This document shows, one piece after another, positions 1-11,789 of a DNA stretch of 64,000 nt. The translations under genes were made by a program, and so were the position numbers. Within the stretch, counting starts at the first letter, position 1; every line of letters begins with the position of its first letter. Source of the stretch: Neurospora intermedia (lineage: Eukaryota > Ascomycota > Sordariomycetes > Sordariales > Sordariaceae); contig BTPP01000005.1 in assembly GCA_037102815.1 (NCBI GenBank), positions 2,976,001 through 3,040,000 on the forward strand, written 5' to 3'. The notes beneath the pieces were generated by a model that did no database searches, was not told the origin of the DNA, and was given only the letters and a program-made list of their open reading frames with translations.

Positions 1-529
1 CGAAATTGTAGGGAAGTAAAGGTAATTAGTAATAAACGTAACCAATATTACGAAGGAAGTTAATAATATAACCGGAATATTTGTACTAAGATCCTTTAAT
101 AACCTAAATATTAATAAAGATATATACCCGAATAATAAGTTATTCTTCAATTTGGTTGAGTATTAGTAGAAAGTCGGGTATATTACCGAAATCGAAGTAA
201 TTATCGGCACTAAAGAAAAAAGGGTCGTTAGGAATACGGCTATCGTTACGGTTATAATACGTACGGTAGTAATTATTAACTATATTTATTTAGAACTATC
301 TCTATTTATATTATAGACAAGTCTCTATCCTATCCTCCTTTTCAACTACCTAGAATACCTTAATTATATTAAAATTAGTATTAGAAATAGCTAGCTATAA
401 AAGATTCTCGGGGCCATTATATAGTAGATTTCGTTCAAATTCAATACCGGGAAATCTAGGGAATTACCGAGGCCGGGGGGGAGATGGCAGTGCTAGTTAT
501 TTAAAGTAAACATCCGAATTAGGTCTCTA
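1..529. other. RIP-degraded sequence, identity unresolved
   Basis: AT-rich sequence with very many TA steps and stop codons in all frames. A plus-strand reading is partly open if Gln-derived stops are ignored, but I recognise no motif. It is probably the edge of a degraded transposable element that begins outside the window. Confidence 0.4.
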
Positions 530-1290
530 AAGTAAACTACAACTTCAACAAGGCGGTAGAGGCTAGGGTATTAGTAGTCTAGGAGCAGTATTATTGTTAC
601 AATAAAGATCGTAAATTTCAAACTCTTCCCCATTATTATTATAAAACAACCCCCGCATAAATACTCTCCGGTAACGTAAATAGAACTTATTTTCAAAATC
701 GGTATTCCTATATAGTGGACCTAGTCGGTAATACTTATAAAACCTAGATTCGATATACTTATCTATTATAGCCCGGGCAATATTATATACGAGGCAAAAG
801 AAATAGTCGTCGTCTGGGTCGTCGTTATCTGGGTCGTCGTCGTTTGGATCTAAATTTGGACCGGGGTTTTAACCAACGTTAGGATTATAATCTTCTATAT
901 TATCATCCATATTGTCATCTATATTGTCATCCATATTGTCATCTATATTATTGTCTATGTTGTTGTCCTGATTGTTAATCCTATCGTAAATACCAGCATT
1001 GCGTCGTCTCTAATTGCCGAGGGAAGGAGTAATTGAGACTAGTTAACCGTTACAATAACGACGACGATAATTACGCCGAATTTAATTAATTTGGCGGCGG
1101 GCTACGGCAATATTAGGAGAGTCCTATATAAAGTTAGGTATAATTAGCTATATTTATAATTTGAGGTATCTATTATATTAAATATACTTGTAAATTCTTG
1201 CCTATAGGAAAGAAAGGAGTAATTGAACGTATAATACGGTTCCGATCTTGAAGCTACGTATTAATATTAATAATTCTTCGAAATTATTGT
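530..1290 (-). pseudogene. Degraded coding remnant with Asp/Asn-rich tract, unknown function
   Basis: Read on the minus strand, one frame is mostly open from about 1290 down to about 530, broken by a few stops of the type RIP makes from Gln or Trp codons. It has a short basic Arg-rich stretch (about 1090-1020), then an Asp/Asn/Ile repeat (975-895), then an Asp/Pro-rich stretch (about 853-809), followed by roughly 80 open codons rich in Tyr, Phe and Arg. I recognise no catalytic motif. The acidic linker and surrounding repeats suggest part of a transposon protein, but that is only inference. No start codon can be chosen. Confidence 0.3.
895..975. repeat. 15-bp tandem repeat coding (Asp-Asn-Ile/Met-Asp)n
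   Basis: About five imperfect copies of a 15-bp unit containing attgtcatc. On the minus strand the unit reads as repeated Asp-Asp-Asn-Ile/Met, so the period is a multiple of three and fits a former coding sequence. Confidence 0.7.
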
Positions 1291-1462
1291 ACTAGCTGGG
1301 CTAGTACCGGTACTAGTATTAGTACTAGTACTAGTACCGGTGCTAGGGACAGGGCTGGGGACGGGGCCGGGACCGGAGCCGGTACTAAGGGTCTTTACCG
1401 CAGTATTAGTATAGGCGGTACCATCGGTAGTACCATCGGTAGTACCATAGGCAGAAATGGCT
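1290..1462. repeat. Compound low-complexity tract
   Basis: Adjacent short-period repeats: actagtaccggt-type hexamers (about 1300-1345), a ggg(a/c)c(a/g)-type tract (about 1345-1380), and a 15-bp unit containing ggtagtaccatc (about 1418-1452). All periods are multiples of three. Confidence 0.65.
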
Positions 1463-2344
1463 ATAGTTCCTACTCTAGTAACTCATCGAATTCTTCTTTA
1501 TAGGCACCTATCCCAATAGGTTGGAACTACTAGCTTAGAATTGCTAGGGTAATAGTTTAACGGGGCTAAGGGTATAGTTAAAGTAGTTAAAATAATAAAG
1601 GTCTCAATAAAGAAGGGCCTCGAAGCTAAAATTGAAGTTGAGGTTAGAATTAATATTGAGGCCTTTGAGCGGGCTATAGTATCCTGGGAGGAGATTGCTC
1701 AGCAGTATCTCTTTTGCGCCGTACAGCCTATTAATAATATTAGTTATTCGGGGCAAACCAACCGATGCTGCCTGAATCGCACCCGCAACCCCCCGCGGCT
1801 CGGATCGTAGTATTACCTATTATTAGGTATCCTATTCACCCGTAGGTAGTGAAACGATACGGTATACTAGGATTCTATTAGTAGGATTTACACATTTTTA
1901 AGGATTTACCGTTAAATAGACAGTACCGGTTGATTAGCAAGGGGAATACTAGATAGGGTTGATAGTAGATAGAGACCCGATAGATATTTTGATAGGATAT
2001 ACTTCGCTTCGTTCATTACAATATTCCTAACACATTTGTACCAATTTAATAGCATCTCATTTGTTAGTAAAGTAGGAAACAGGTTTATTTTAATAGTATT
2101 TCCGGCAATTCCTTGTAGGTATATTTATAATAACGACGACGACGAAAGGAAAGATATGCAAACCCCCAGAATAAATAGACAAATATTAAAAAGGAAACCC
2201 TAGAGAAAAAGAAATCCTCCGCACCTACGATAATATATTAATAATAGTAAGCAAATGGATGAGAAGGGAAGAATTGACTTTGCTTGGCAAATAGAATCTA
2301 GAAAGTTGGGATTTATATTTACTATTGAATTCAGGGTAATACCC
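1463..2344. other. Intergenic or degraded repeat sequence, no gene seen
   Basis: Mixed sequence with less mutated patches (about 1680-1830 and 1980-2120) among RIP-like TA-rich DNA. I see no RNA gene, LTR or coding motif. A 64-codon minus-strand open frame at 2225-2419 has no recognisable feature and is probably chance. Confidence 0.4.
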
Positions 2345-2460
2345 GCGCCGATTTAGAAAATCGAAGTCTACGTCTACTATCGAATTCAGGGCAATACCGA
2401 CCCGATAGTAGATTTTCATTGACTTTCTTACAGGGATAGCACTTTAGGTTAGTTATAAGG
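2345..2460. repeat. Left copy of a diverged direct repeat (partner 3127-3230)
   Basis: Shares blocks such as gatttagaaaatcg, attcagggcaatacc and gggatagcactttaggtt with 3127-3230 in the same orientation. The pair flanks the 50-bp array and the inverted-repeat element, about 780 bp apart. It may be a segmental duplication or eroded terminal repeats. Confidence 0.55.
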
Positions 2461-2570
2461 AGGATAGTCTATCCAATAGTCCTTACGCGTACCGAGATAA
2501 TCTGGTCGCTCCAGAGTTTAAGAATTTAATAATCTGTTTCGTCACAGATTTGAACCTCAACCAATCCCAA

Positions 2571-2747
2571 AGTACTTAGTTTGTTATTAGCTTTAATAGT
2601 CTTGCGAGGGCCAGTCCCAGAGTACTTAGTTTATTATTAGCTTTAATAGTTTTGCAAGGGCCAGTCCTAGAGTACTTAGTTTATTATTAGCCTTAATAGT
2701 CCTACGAGGGCCAATACTAGAGTACTTGGTTTATTATTAGCCTTACT
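2571..2747. repeat. 50-bp tandem repeat, about 3.5 copies
   Basis: Units begin at 2571, 2621, 2671 and 2721 with agtacttagt or agtacttggt. Copies differ mostly by transitions. The last copy is interrupted at its TA by the inverted-repeat element at 2746-3087, whose right flank resumes the unit with tagtcctacgaaggcc. Confidence 0.85.
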
Positions 2748-3087
2748 CGTCAGGTCTACAAAATCGACCGTCAGACTAGCGGGCGAGCCACTAGTCAGGG
2801 ACATTGATTCGTACATGGACATTGATTCGTACCGCGCGAGTGACTTTGACTGGCTGGCAAAAGCCCTTGGCGCCAAGGTCCTCCACACTAAGCCAATTAG
2901 CTGTTCTTCCTGCATACGTATATGGTTTAGCTGCATTTTACCCCTCCTAAGTGGGTGCCTAATGCATGCACACTATATACCGTCTCGATATAAGGATGCG
3001 GTACGAATTAATGTCCATGTACGAATCAATGTTCCTGACTAGTGGCTCGCCCGCTAGTCTGACGGTCGATTTTGTAGACCTGACGAG
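2746..3087. mobile_element. 342-bp inverted-repeat MITE with TA target duplication
   Basis: Two 90-bp arms (2746-2835 and 2998-3087) are near-perfect reverse complements; I see about two differences, both C-to-T. The outer tip is ctcgtcaggtctacaaaatc. The element is flanked by TA at 2744-2745 and 3088-3089. The empty site can be inferred from the neighbouring 50-bp repeat copy, which reads ccttaatagtcctacg without the insert. TA duplication with TIRs indicates a non-autonomous Tc1/mariner/pogo-type element. The 162-bp spacer has no coding content. Little RIP is visible, as expected for a short element. Confidence 0.8.
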
Positions 3088-3126
3088 TAATAGTCCTACG
3101 AAGGCCAATACTACGAATTCAAAGCG

Positions 3127-3230
3127 AGGCACCGACTTAGAAAATCGGGATCTATATCCACTATCGAGTTTAGGGCAATACCCAGTCCCGTTAACTTTCT
3201 TGCGGGGATAGAACTTTAGGTTGGTAATAA
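3127..3230. repeat. Right copy of the diverged direct repeat (partner 2345-2460)
   Basis: Same orientation as the left copy, with shared blocks ending gggatagaactttaggtt. Differences are mainly transitions plus one small indel. Confidence 0.55.
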
Positions 3231-3420
3231 ATAGAAGAGAGAATTTGAGACTCGAGACTGGAGGGAAACGAGATTCTTATACCCCGCGCTAACTGCCTTG
3301 CCGGTCGCTTATCACCTGCCGGTCGCTTACCGGAATAGAAAACTACTACCTTCTAATAATAGGCGTTTATAACCGTTACGATAATTTATTTAGCGGTGAA
3401 TTAGGTATTAAGATTGAATT

Positions 3421-3485
3421 GTAGTATTAGTATTAGTATTAGCATTAGTATTAGTATTAGTATAGAAGGTTGGTATAGAAGGTTG
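3421..3485. repeat. Microsatellite (TTAGTA)n followed by a 14-bp duplication
   Basis: About seven tandem copies of ttagta, one carrying a C, followed by two copies of tatagaaggttgg. The 65-codon minus-strand open frame here exists only because of the repeat. Confidence 0.75.
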
Positions 3486-3887
3486 AAAATCGAGGTTGAA
3501 TAGCGGGAGGTTTGTAATGTAAACGGTTGGCTAGTGTAGGTGCCAGACCGATTGACGGCAACGCTAGGCATTTGCCAACCGTCTGCCAGACCGTTCAACC
3601 AACTATTGTTTAGGAAAGGAAAGACCTAATGTATACGGGCGTAGACTATTATCGATACTATCCGCGAAGTAGCCAATCAAAACATGGCTTGGCAAGACGC
3701 TCAAGCCAACAGTAGGGCCGTGCCACGGATCTGACCAATAAGAGCGCGAGAAATTTCAGTAAAGAAACCTGGCTGTAGACGAACCGTCCCTCAACAGTCC
3801 GTTCGGTAGATGCGGGTCATGAATAAACCATGAGCCCCTTTGAGGCAGTAAATGCCATCCACCTCTGAACAGTTGAAGCACGCTTCA
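3486..3887. other. Low-RIP island, no gene recognised
   Basis: From about 3640 to 3887 the base composition is balanced and CpA/TpG steps are normal, unlike the flanks. No open frame, tRNA fold or motif is apparent. It ends abruptly where the LINE fragment begins at 3888. Confidence 0.45.
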
Positions 3888-4752
3888 AAAAGTATTGGGG
3901 CCGAAAACTTTCTTAACCTATATTTAGTTATATTAGTACTAATTATATATAGATTCGTTAAATATAATTATATAATCTCTAATTATTAGTATTCTAATAG
4001 CCGTTCGGACTATTAGGCCGGTATTCTTCTTATTTAAGTATATAGCTAAAAGCGTCTTTATATTTTCGTTCGAACGGTTTATAAATTTAATAGCGATTAT
4101 TATTCCCTTAATAGTAAACTACTATTCGAAATTAGAGGGGATAAACTTCTTAATAGTAGTAGGTAATTATTAGAAAGTAATATTAATTTTATTCGGGCTA
4201 GCTTTCGCTATAATATCGGTCTAATACTTTAGTATTTTTTAAATACTTTTCTTAATTTCCTTTAAAATATCCTTCTTTAGGTCGTAAAAATCCTTTTTAG
4301 TAATAAATTAGTCGGTTCTAACTTTACTTACTTCGGGTTGTATAGATCTATTTTTTTTAATATATGCCTTCGCGAATTCGAGAAGCAATTTTCGAGCCTA
4401 ACGACGGTCTTCGGTCGAAATAGTATTATAGTCCGTAGATTTATTCGTTTAAATAATAAATTTCTTCAATATTTTATTATTTTTCTCCGTTTTATCCGAG
4501 GTTTTCGTAGTGAGTACGGCTTTAGGATTATTATATATTGAAATTTCCGCGAGCGGGTTATAGACGTTATTTTCGAATTTACGAATACCGCCGTCGATAG
4601 CCATCGGCAACGACAATACAACGCCATCGCTACGTTAATTGTAGAATATTGTAAGGGACGTAAACGACCCTCCTAAGTCGATTGCCGTTGTTAATTTTCG
4701 TTTTAGAGCACTCCTCGACCAGAAATCGGCGTTTCCGGTTTCAAAGCAGTTT
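3888..4752 (-). mobile_element. 5' fragment of a Tad1-like LINE (second copy of the 39191-49963 LINE 5' end)
   Basis: This segment aligns throughout with 49101-49963, the 5' end of the full-length LINE; both end in gtttcaaagcagttt. On the minus strand it contains the 5' untranslated region and the start of ORF1. The start codon that is intact in the other copy (49861) has become ATA here through G-to-A change, and further stops follow. LINEs normally lose their 5' end during insertion; this copy keeps the 5' end and lacks everything downstream, so a later deletion or rearrangement at 3888 is more likely than ordinary 5' truncation. It abuts the broken 3' side of Gypsy-1. Confidence 0.75.
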
Positions 4753-4803
4753 TCTACCCTTATAATAGAATAATCTATTTTCCATTATAAATAATATATT
4801 TAA

Positions 4804-7750
4804 TTACTCTAATTTATTCCTATAGGTAAATAGTAATATTGTAAATCGGTTTAGACTTAGGATCCGGTTAATTAATACGGTTCCCGATAATACTTCTATT
4901 AGAGTAATTGGGTATAGTTCTAAATTGGTTTGGGTAATTATCGCCGACCCCGTTGTAAGTATAGTATATAGTTCGGCTACTAAGGTATCCTCCTTATTTC
5001 CTACAAAGATTAGGAAACCCTTATTATTTAATTTCAACAAACGCAACGTATACTAATCCTCCTTTTTAACTTTAATAGTCTTTAAGTCCTCTAACTTCTA
5101 CGAAAGAGTATTAGCCGCAATATTTTCCTTACCTAGTCGGTATATTATTTTAAATTAATATTCCGATAGTAATTCTAACTATTATACTTACTTTCTATTA
5201 AGTACTCTTTTACTCCCGAAGAATTCTAACACTTGAAAATCTATAATAATAGTAAAGGGATAGATTCCTTTTAATTTTGATCTCTATTATTTAATTACTT
5301 TAATAACGTTAAATAGTTCCTTATTATAAATTAAGTAATTAAATTCTACCGGTCCTATAGTTTTTAAATACAAAGCTACTAAGTACTATTCGTTATCCGC
5401 CGGCTATTTCTAGCTTATTATTCCGGCGCAAACCCTATTGGAGGCATTGGTCTCTAATTTCGTTTCCAAACTATAATTGAAATAAATTAAAATTAGTACC
5501 GATAGTAGCGCCCGCTTTAATTCCTAGAAGGCTTCTTAGTATCGATCTATCTATTAAAATGGAAGATCCTTTCTAATTAGGTTTATTAATAGACGAACGA
5601 CCCAATTAAAGTCTTTAATAAATTTTCAATAAAAATTATAAAAACCTAAGAACGTTTAAATTCCTTTAATAGTAATTAGTTATTTCTAATTCTCTACGGC
5701 TATTATTTTTTCTAAATCGACGGTATTTCTTTTAATATTAATAATAAAATTTAAGAACTTCGTCTTTGTAATTCTAAATTCGTATTTTTTAATATCTATT
5801 TATAGCCCAACTTTACATAGGCGATTTAGAACCTTCCGTATATAGTTATTATAATTATTTATATTCTTAGAGTAAATTAGAATATTATCGATATAAACGT
5901 TATAAAATACATTAAAGTAATTTATTAGTATATTATTAATAAAATATTAGAATAAGGATAGCCCCCTAGTAAATCCGAATAATAATACTTTATACTTATA
6001 AAATCTATATTTAATCCGGAAAATTATTAAATCTTTATAATTTAAATATATACGGATATAGTAGAAGGTTTACTAAATATTTATTTTAGTAAAGATTTTT
6101 ATTTAGTTAATACGGACTAACGTTTCGTTAATAAATAGTAGCGGGTATTGGTCTTTTTCAAATAAAATATTAATCTTTCGGTAGTTTATATAAAATTGGA
6201 GGCCCCTATTAACTTTAAGGACGAAGAGTACCGGGGTAACCTACAATATTATATTCGCCTCAATAAATCCCTTTTAAAGGTTCTCCGTAATATATTTTCA
6301 ATACTCCTCTAATTCTTTTAGTATTATTTTATATAAAGAATTATATTCTAAATCGCTAGCGGATTTCCTATCTTCTAATAGGATCTAATAATCTACCTTT
6401 TCTTAATACTCAGGAAGGGTATCTAAATTATATTTATTAAATATATTAATATAATCGTAATATTTATTAGGCAATTTTTCGATTACAAGAGTTCGATATT
6501 CCTCGTCGTCCAACGGTAGGGTTTAATATTATCAATTTTCTATTAGGCCATTAATTTCATATAAATTAATACTCTCTACCTTCTCCCCTTATTAGAAATA
6601 ATATTCAAATATTACAATATTAATAATAACTATATTTCTTAATCGTTCCTTTACTTATCCGAATATCTTTTTAAACTAATATAATCCTTAATTATCTATT
6701 AAAGAGTAATTTAGTTAATCGGTCTTCTTCCTAACCTTTTAAATAATTTAATTCATTTAAGCAATTTTGGTTTTGGATATATACTTATACTTAATACCGT
6801 CGAAGAATTCCTATTCTATTTAATCGATTTAAAAAATCTCAGTTCCTTTAATTCGATACTTTACCGTATAAATCTCTTTAGGTCGCTAATCTGGGAGTAA
6901 AGTCTTATTATTAGGCAATATAGTAAACTTCTCTATAGGAAGTAATAGTATAACTTTTAATTTAATAATACGTTATTATAATGCGTATTCTTCGGGGGAC
7001 GCATTTCTAGGGCTAAATTCTACCGCACCGTCTTCTAAATAAACTTTTTCTTCTATTTGGAAAACCGCCGGTCCTCCTCCTATTTTTTCTATTACTTTTT
7101 CGAAAGCTATTATATCTTCTTCTTTTTTTAAGGCCTTATAAATTTAGGATAAGGCTCCGTCTATTCTTCACTTATCCTCCTTTACTATTAAAATATTATA
7201 GCGATTTACGTCCTTCTAATATTTAGGGTCGTATAATAACGAAGATTATTTTATTTAAATATTACGGGTATTAGGTATTAAAATTAAACAATCGGGGAAA
7301 TATAGGAGCCGGTCGTAATAATTAACTAATATTCAGTATCGTTCCAACTAGATTCGTCCTACAATTATATTACAACTCAGGCCGGGTAATATAATTATCT
7401 ATTCGTTATAAAACCAATATCCTTAAATATATAAATATACTTTTATAGCGCAATTAATAACGTCCAGGGTTATTTATTTATATAGAGTAATATATCCGGG
7501 TTTAAAGTCTATATATATTTTAAGTTATAGATATCATAATTGGTTTATAAAGGTATTACCTATAATAAAATAAACGTCTACTCTTATATCGATTAATAAT
7601 TTAGTAGTAGAAATTAATATTCTATTTTGTACTATATTATATCTAATTAAAAAAGATAATCCCTTACCTAAATAATTATTCAATTAGAATATTAATATTA
7701 CCGGGGTATTATATATTAATAATTCCATTATTTTTATTTCTATTTTCCTT
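4804..7750 (-). pseudogene. Gypsy-1 pol remnant (protease, RT, RNase H)
   Basis: The RT active-site box reads Tyr-Ile-Asp-Asn at 5884-5895, followed by Ile-Leu-Ile-Tyr-Ser, so the usual YxDD has lost its second Asp by G-to-A change. The region just downstream of RT (minus 5046-4804) keeps an 80-codon open stretch corresponding to the RNase H-to-integrase linker of Gypsy-4. Stops are overwhelmingly TAA/TAG at positions expected for Gln or Trp. Clearly non-functional. Integrase is not present. Confidence 0.8.
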
Positions 7751-7759
7751 TTTATAATA

Positions 7760-10700
7760 GATACTTCTCTTAGGAAGGAGGCTACTTGCCTTGGGGATTT
7801 CAATTTTTCGAATCTTCCGCTAAGGCGTCCTCTTCGTCCTTATTAAATAAATCCTCAATATCCGAATTAGTAATTATAATTCTATTAGGAATATTTAGTA
7901 AGGTAGTTATTATAATATTAAATTAAGCAACCTTATACTTCTTAAAGGCTCGTTCTATACGAAGGCGCTTAGGATAATCGGATACGCAATATCCTTCCTT
8001 CTTATAAATAAAATATTTTCCCTCGGTTTAGAATTATTAGTATTTCTCTACGCTAAGTTTCTTATAGAAGAAAGAGGAACCCAGTAGGCGGTTTCTACTA
8101 GGATTAGACGCGGAAACGGCTATTATCTTTATTCCTAAATTATCATAACGGGACTTTCTAAAAGAAGGAACCGAATATAATATATTATTTAACTAATAAC
8201 TCTTATTAATAGACTAAATAATCTTATAGTAGGCCTTAAAATCTTTACTTTTTTTAAAATAGACTGCAGTAGTAAAATTATAAAAACGTTTTAGAAATTT
8301 TCACTTTAGGTTGAACTTTTATTAATAATAGGGAATATAAACCTATCTAACTAAGTGAACAAATTTAACTTTAAAGTCCTAAAAATATTCGGAGTCCTTT
8401 ATAATTAATTTTTTAAACTCTATATTTGCTTTTTCCTCAGTATTTTTATCGAAATAGCTTTCTTTTAAATAGTTTAGCAATTAGTCGATAATTAATAAGT
8501 ACGGGGGATTACTATTATATTTATATACGAAAGGTAGAATAGTTTTTATAACTTTATTTCTTAAGCGACTAATAATTATATTAAATACTATATATTCCGT
8601 AACGAAATAGTCTACGTTAGTTTCTAATATTCTATAGATTTAGTATAATTATATTTCAAAAGATACTTTATCTTTATTAGCGTCCCTATAGAAAAGAGGA
8701 ATATCCGAGACCTTAGTAGACTTCTTACTACGGCCGTTAAAAGAGTATAAGGATCGCTCTAAATTTAAATAAGGAGAGTAATTGTCTAGCGTATATAAGG
8801 GTAAATACTTATTATTTTTAGTACATTATAAATTGGAACCTTCTAATTTATTAGAGTTGGATTCTTCGTTGGATAAATTAGAATCTCTAGTACTAACTAC
8901 TCGGCCTTTATTACTAATAGAGTTTTTACTACTACTACTACTAAGGATACTATTAACTTAAATAGCTTTAAACAATTTAGGTTCGCTACAATGCCGAATC
9001 GAAGTAAGTACCTAATTTAAAGTATTAATAATATTCTATACTAGGGTAATTCGTACGCAATATTTCTATTAAAAGTCGTTACAGGTAAATTCTATAAAAT
9101 TATTAATAAATTTCTACTCTTCATCCTCAATTGAAAATTATACTATAGGGATATCTTACGTTAATAAATATTTTTTAAATAGTTTATTATTCTTAATTAA
9201 TTTTGCAATTTCTTTCTTAATTTTTTTAAATTTCTAACGAATATATTCAATAAGGCGGTTAAATACTTTCTTTTCTTCGTATAAGGGGAATAATTCATCC
9301 TTTAATACATTAAATATATATTCTAATTTAATAATACGTCCTTTTAGCTCGCCGGATTTATTAGTAATATTTATAGAGTCGGGCCGGAATTTAGAGCGTA
9401 TTTTAGTATCGTCGAACTAAATTATTAGGGTATTAACCTTTCCCTTAAAATAGGTAATCTCTATTTAATTCGTAGTTCGTAGGACGTTAAAATTATTTAT
9501 ATACGCTTTAGTATCTTTATCAACTCTACAATTATAATTAATCGCTATTTCCACTAGGGATTTATTATAAGTAAGGCGTACACGCTTAACTTTTTCGCAT
9601 TCCTTATAGAGGTTATCTTCTAATTATTAATAGTATACTTCAATATCTACCAATTATCCTTAAACGTCGGCCCCTCCTTTAAATACTATAATAGCGATAT
9701 TATACTCATTTTTAATATATACAATTATAGTATTTTACTCTTTTATCTTTTGAATGAAATAAATAATAAAAAAGTATATTTTATATACTATAACGTTTAT
9801 ATACATTATTATTTTTACTATATCGTTAATAGATATATAGAAAGTTTATAGTAATAGGAAACGGATACGAATTTCGTTCTATATAGCTATAGGGTCTTTA
9901 TTATAAAGGGAAGTAAATTAAGTAAAGGTTATTATTCCCTTCTATAAACCTAATATCGAAAATTTTTAGCCTTCTTCAATAAATAGCTAGAAGTAAATAT
10001 AGCCGTATTTATAACGATTCTTATAATAGTTAATTATATAATCAACTCTATCGATAACGTTTCCTAATAAATTATTAAAGGAGGGGGCTAGCCGTTTACT
10101 ACCAATTTTAGGTACTATAGTAGCTAAATAGAAATCCTATATTTATTAAAGCGTAAAATTAATAAAATTCTCTACTTTAGGGTCGGATTTATTACAAATA
10201 GCGGGGACTATTTTATTAATTTTATAAGCGTTGAACAATATCCGTTTAATTAAGGATAGGTTAGAGGGGATATTATTATAAAGATTATAAAAGGATTTAA
10301 TACTAAATTAAGTCTTCCGGTATTATAGTAATTAGACTTTATTAAGTAGGCCCTCCGTTATTAAAACCTTATTTTTAGGCGGCGGCGGGCAATTAGGAAT
10401 ACTTTATTAGGCTATAACACGATTGCATAAAGTAGATAGGTTGTATTTCGTAGAAGAATTGGGGGAGGTGCGATTTTACTTATAATTACTAATAGAGGGG
10501 GTTATTAATTACTTTTCTATTTAGGATAGGGTTGGGTATATAATAGTAGGCGTAGGTATATTAATTTCTTCTATATCAATATTAGGGTTATTATAATTTA
10601 GAGTATAATTATTAGCTATAGGACTACCTTTAAGCTAGCCTCTAAGATTATTTACTATATTAGGGTTCGTTACTTTCGAACGGGACTATAATTAATACGG

Positions 10701-10900
10701 TTCTCGAAGTAGAATATTCTTACATCGGATTTTCACTATAATTATAACTTTAGGGTTCTTTCGGATCCTTATAATTCAAGCGGTCGGTTATAGCGATTTT
10801 AAATACTATTAGGTTCTTATTATTATTAATTGCAATTAAATAAACGACTTCGGATATTAGTAATTTAAATTAGGATATTATAATTACCGTCCCCAGTTAT
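7760..10900 (-). pseudogene. Gypsy-1 gag remnant
   Basis: Minus-strand region between the 5' LTR and pol. Near 8040-7970 a reading resembles a CCHC zinc knuckle (Lys-Glu-Gly-Tyr spacing) with Cys/His converted to Tyr, at the same place as the clearer knuckle of Gypsy-4 (about 57900). Lys/Glu-rich stretches suggest the capsid coiled regions. Stops throughout; start not determinable. Confidence 0.55.
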
Positions 10901-10925
10901 ATAATAGGTTTTAACTTTAGTATTA

Positions 10926-11170
10926 TGTAAGGGCACATACAATTACGAGAGAAAGCCAGCTCAAAATAGGTTGTAGTACAATTCAAATAAAACACTAAAA
11001 CTAAAGAAAGAAGAAGAGGAAAGGTATAAAGGTAGGCTGGCTATGCGCGGTTAAATGTGTGCGTACGTGCCGGTCCTACTTAGTCAGAATAGGGCTTACC
11101 GCGAAGGCGGCGCGCGACCACGTGACCCAACGACATGCCACCTGGGTGGTCATGGTTGTGGACCATGACA
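10926..11170 (-). repeat. Gypsy-1 5' LTR (245 bp)
   Basis: Begins tgtaagggca and ends catgaca in plus orientation, so TG...CA termini hold. It aligns with the LTRs of Gypsy-4 (52663-52906, 60722-60965) through shared blocks such as gagaaagccagc and gcgaccacgtgac, but is diverged near its right end. The 3' partner is missing, so no TSD can be tested. It is less RIP-mutated than the interior. Confidence 0.8.
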
Positions 11171-11174
11171 ATAC

Positions 11175-11535
11175 TAACCGGTTTTCCGCCTACTCCTTTC
11201 ACTTTAATATACCTTATTTTAATTATATATTTTAGAGTCTTTAAGAATCGTTTCCCGATTAGGGTTCTGCCTATAGCGGGATTTATATATGCTTTAATTG
11301 AACGACCGTCTAGAGCTACTTTAGCGTTAACCCTTATATAAATATAATTAGAAATAGGACTATTATTAATATTGGTAATAGTTATTATTATATATACTTC
11401 GCGAATTTTTATTGGGGCTATTATTTTAATAGGGGTTAGTATAATCCGGGGGATAGGGGTTAGATTTTCTCCCTTTAACCTTCCTTTAACTATTAATTTA
11501 TACTTTTTAAAATACTTAAATAGCGCGTTGCACAA
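11175..11535 (-). pseudogene. Retropepsin-like protease remnant of Gypsy-2
   Basis: A 151-codon open frame on the minus strand (11535-11080) covers this domain but reads at its end into the inserted Gypsy-1 LTR, so its C-terminus is artefactual. The motif Ala-Tyr-Ile-Asn-Pro-Ala-Ile-Gly is a plausible decayed Asp-Ser-Gly active site (Asp to Asn, Ser to Pro), followed by Arg-Thr-Leu-Ile-Gly-Lys and a flap-like Val-Gly-Gly. These fit retroviral-type aspartic proteases of gypsy elements. With the catalytic Asp replaced it cannot be active. Confidence 0.6.
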
Positions 11536-11789
11536 TTCGCATCGGTTCTTATAGTAACCGTACGTCCGTTGTTCTGGTATTAGTAGTAATAGGGTTCTAA
11601 ATTTCTTAATTTTTACGGCGGGCGGGGATTTATAGCGGTCCCGGTATTACTTCTTATACTCTTTAGATTTAAAGTATTTAGAATATTTGTAATATTTTTT
11701 TATTAATTCTAGGATAAGGTAGGCTATTATACTCTCTATAGAATTTATATCGGAATTAGATTCGTTTTTACTTTCCTTAATATAGTAAG

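Larger units (their letters stand above)
4753..11170 (-). mobile_element. Gypsy-1: Ty3/gypsy LTR retrotransposon, 3' end missing
   Basis: On the minus strand this runs 5' LTR (10926-11170), gag, protease, reverse transcriptase (RT), RNase H, then stops. It is homologous in order and spacing to the complete Gypsy-4 (52663-60965): LTR edge to RT active site is about 5.0 kb in both. Gypsy-4 continues another 2.9 kb past the RT motif to its 3' LTR; Gypsy-1 has only about 1.1 kb, then meets the LINE fragment. The integrase and 3' LTR are therefore absent. All reading frames are broken by RIP-type stops. Confidence 0.85.

Noticed and set aside
2571-2747. CRISPR-like array
   Set aside because: The 50-bp units are contiguous with no unique spacers; a plain tandem repeat in a fungal genome.
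4338-4541. Plus-strand 67-codon open frame
   Set aside because: Antisense to LINE ORF1; the homologous copy at 49540-49750 shows coding on the minus strand.
11080-11535. Longest open frame (151 codons, minus) as a real gene
   Set aside because: It is a decayed gypsy protease that runs into an inserted LTR; the catalytic Asp is lost and flanking sequence is stop-rich.
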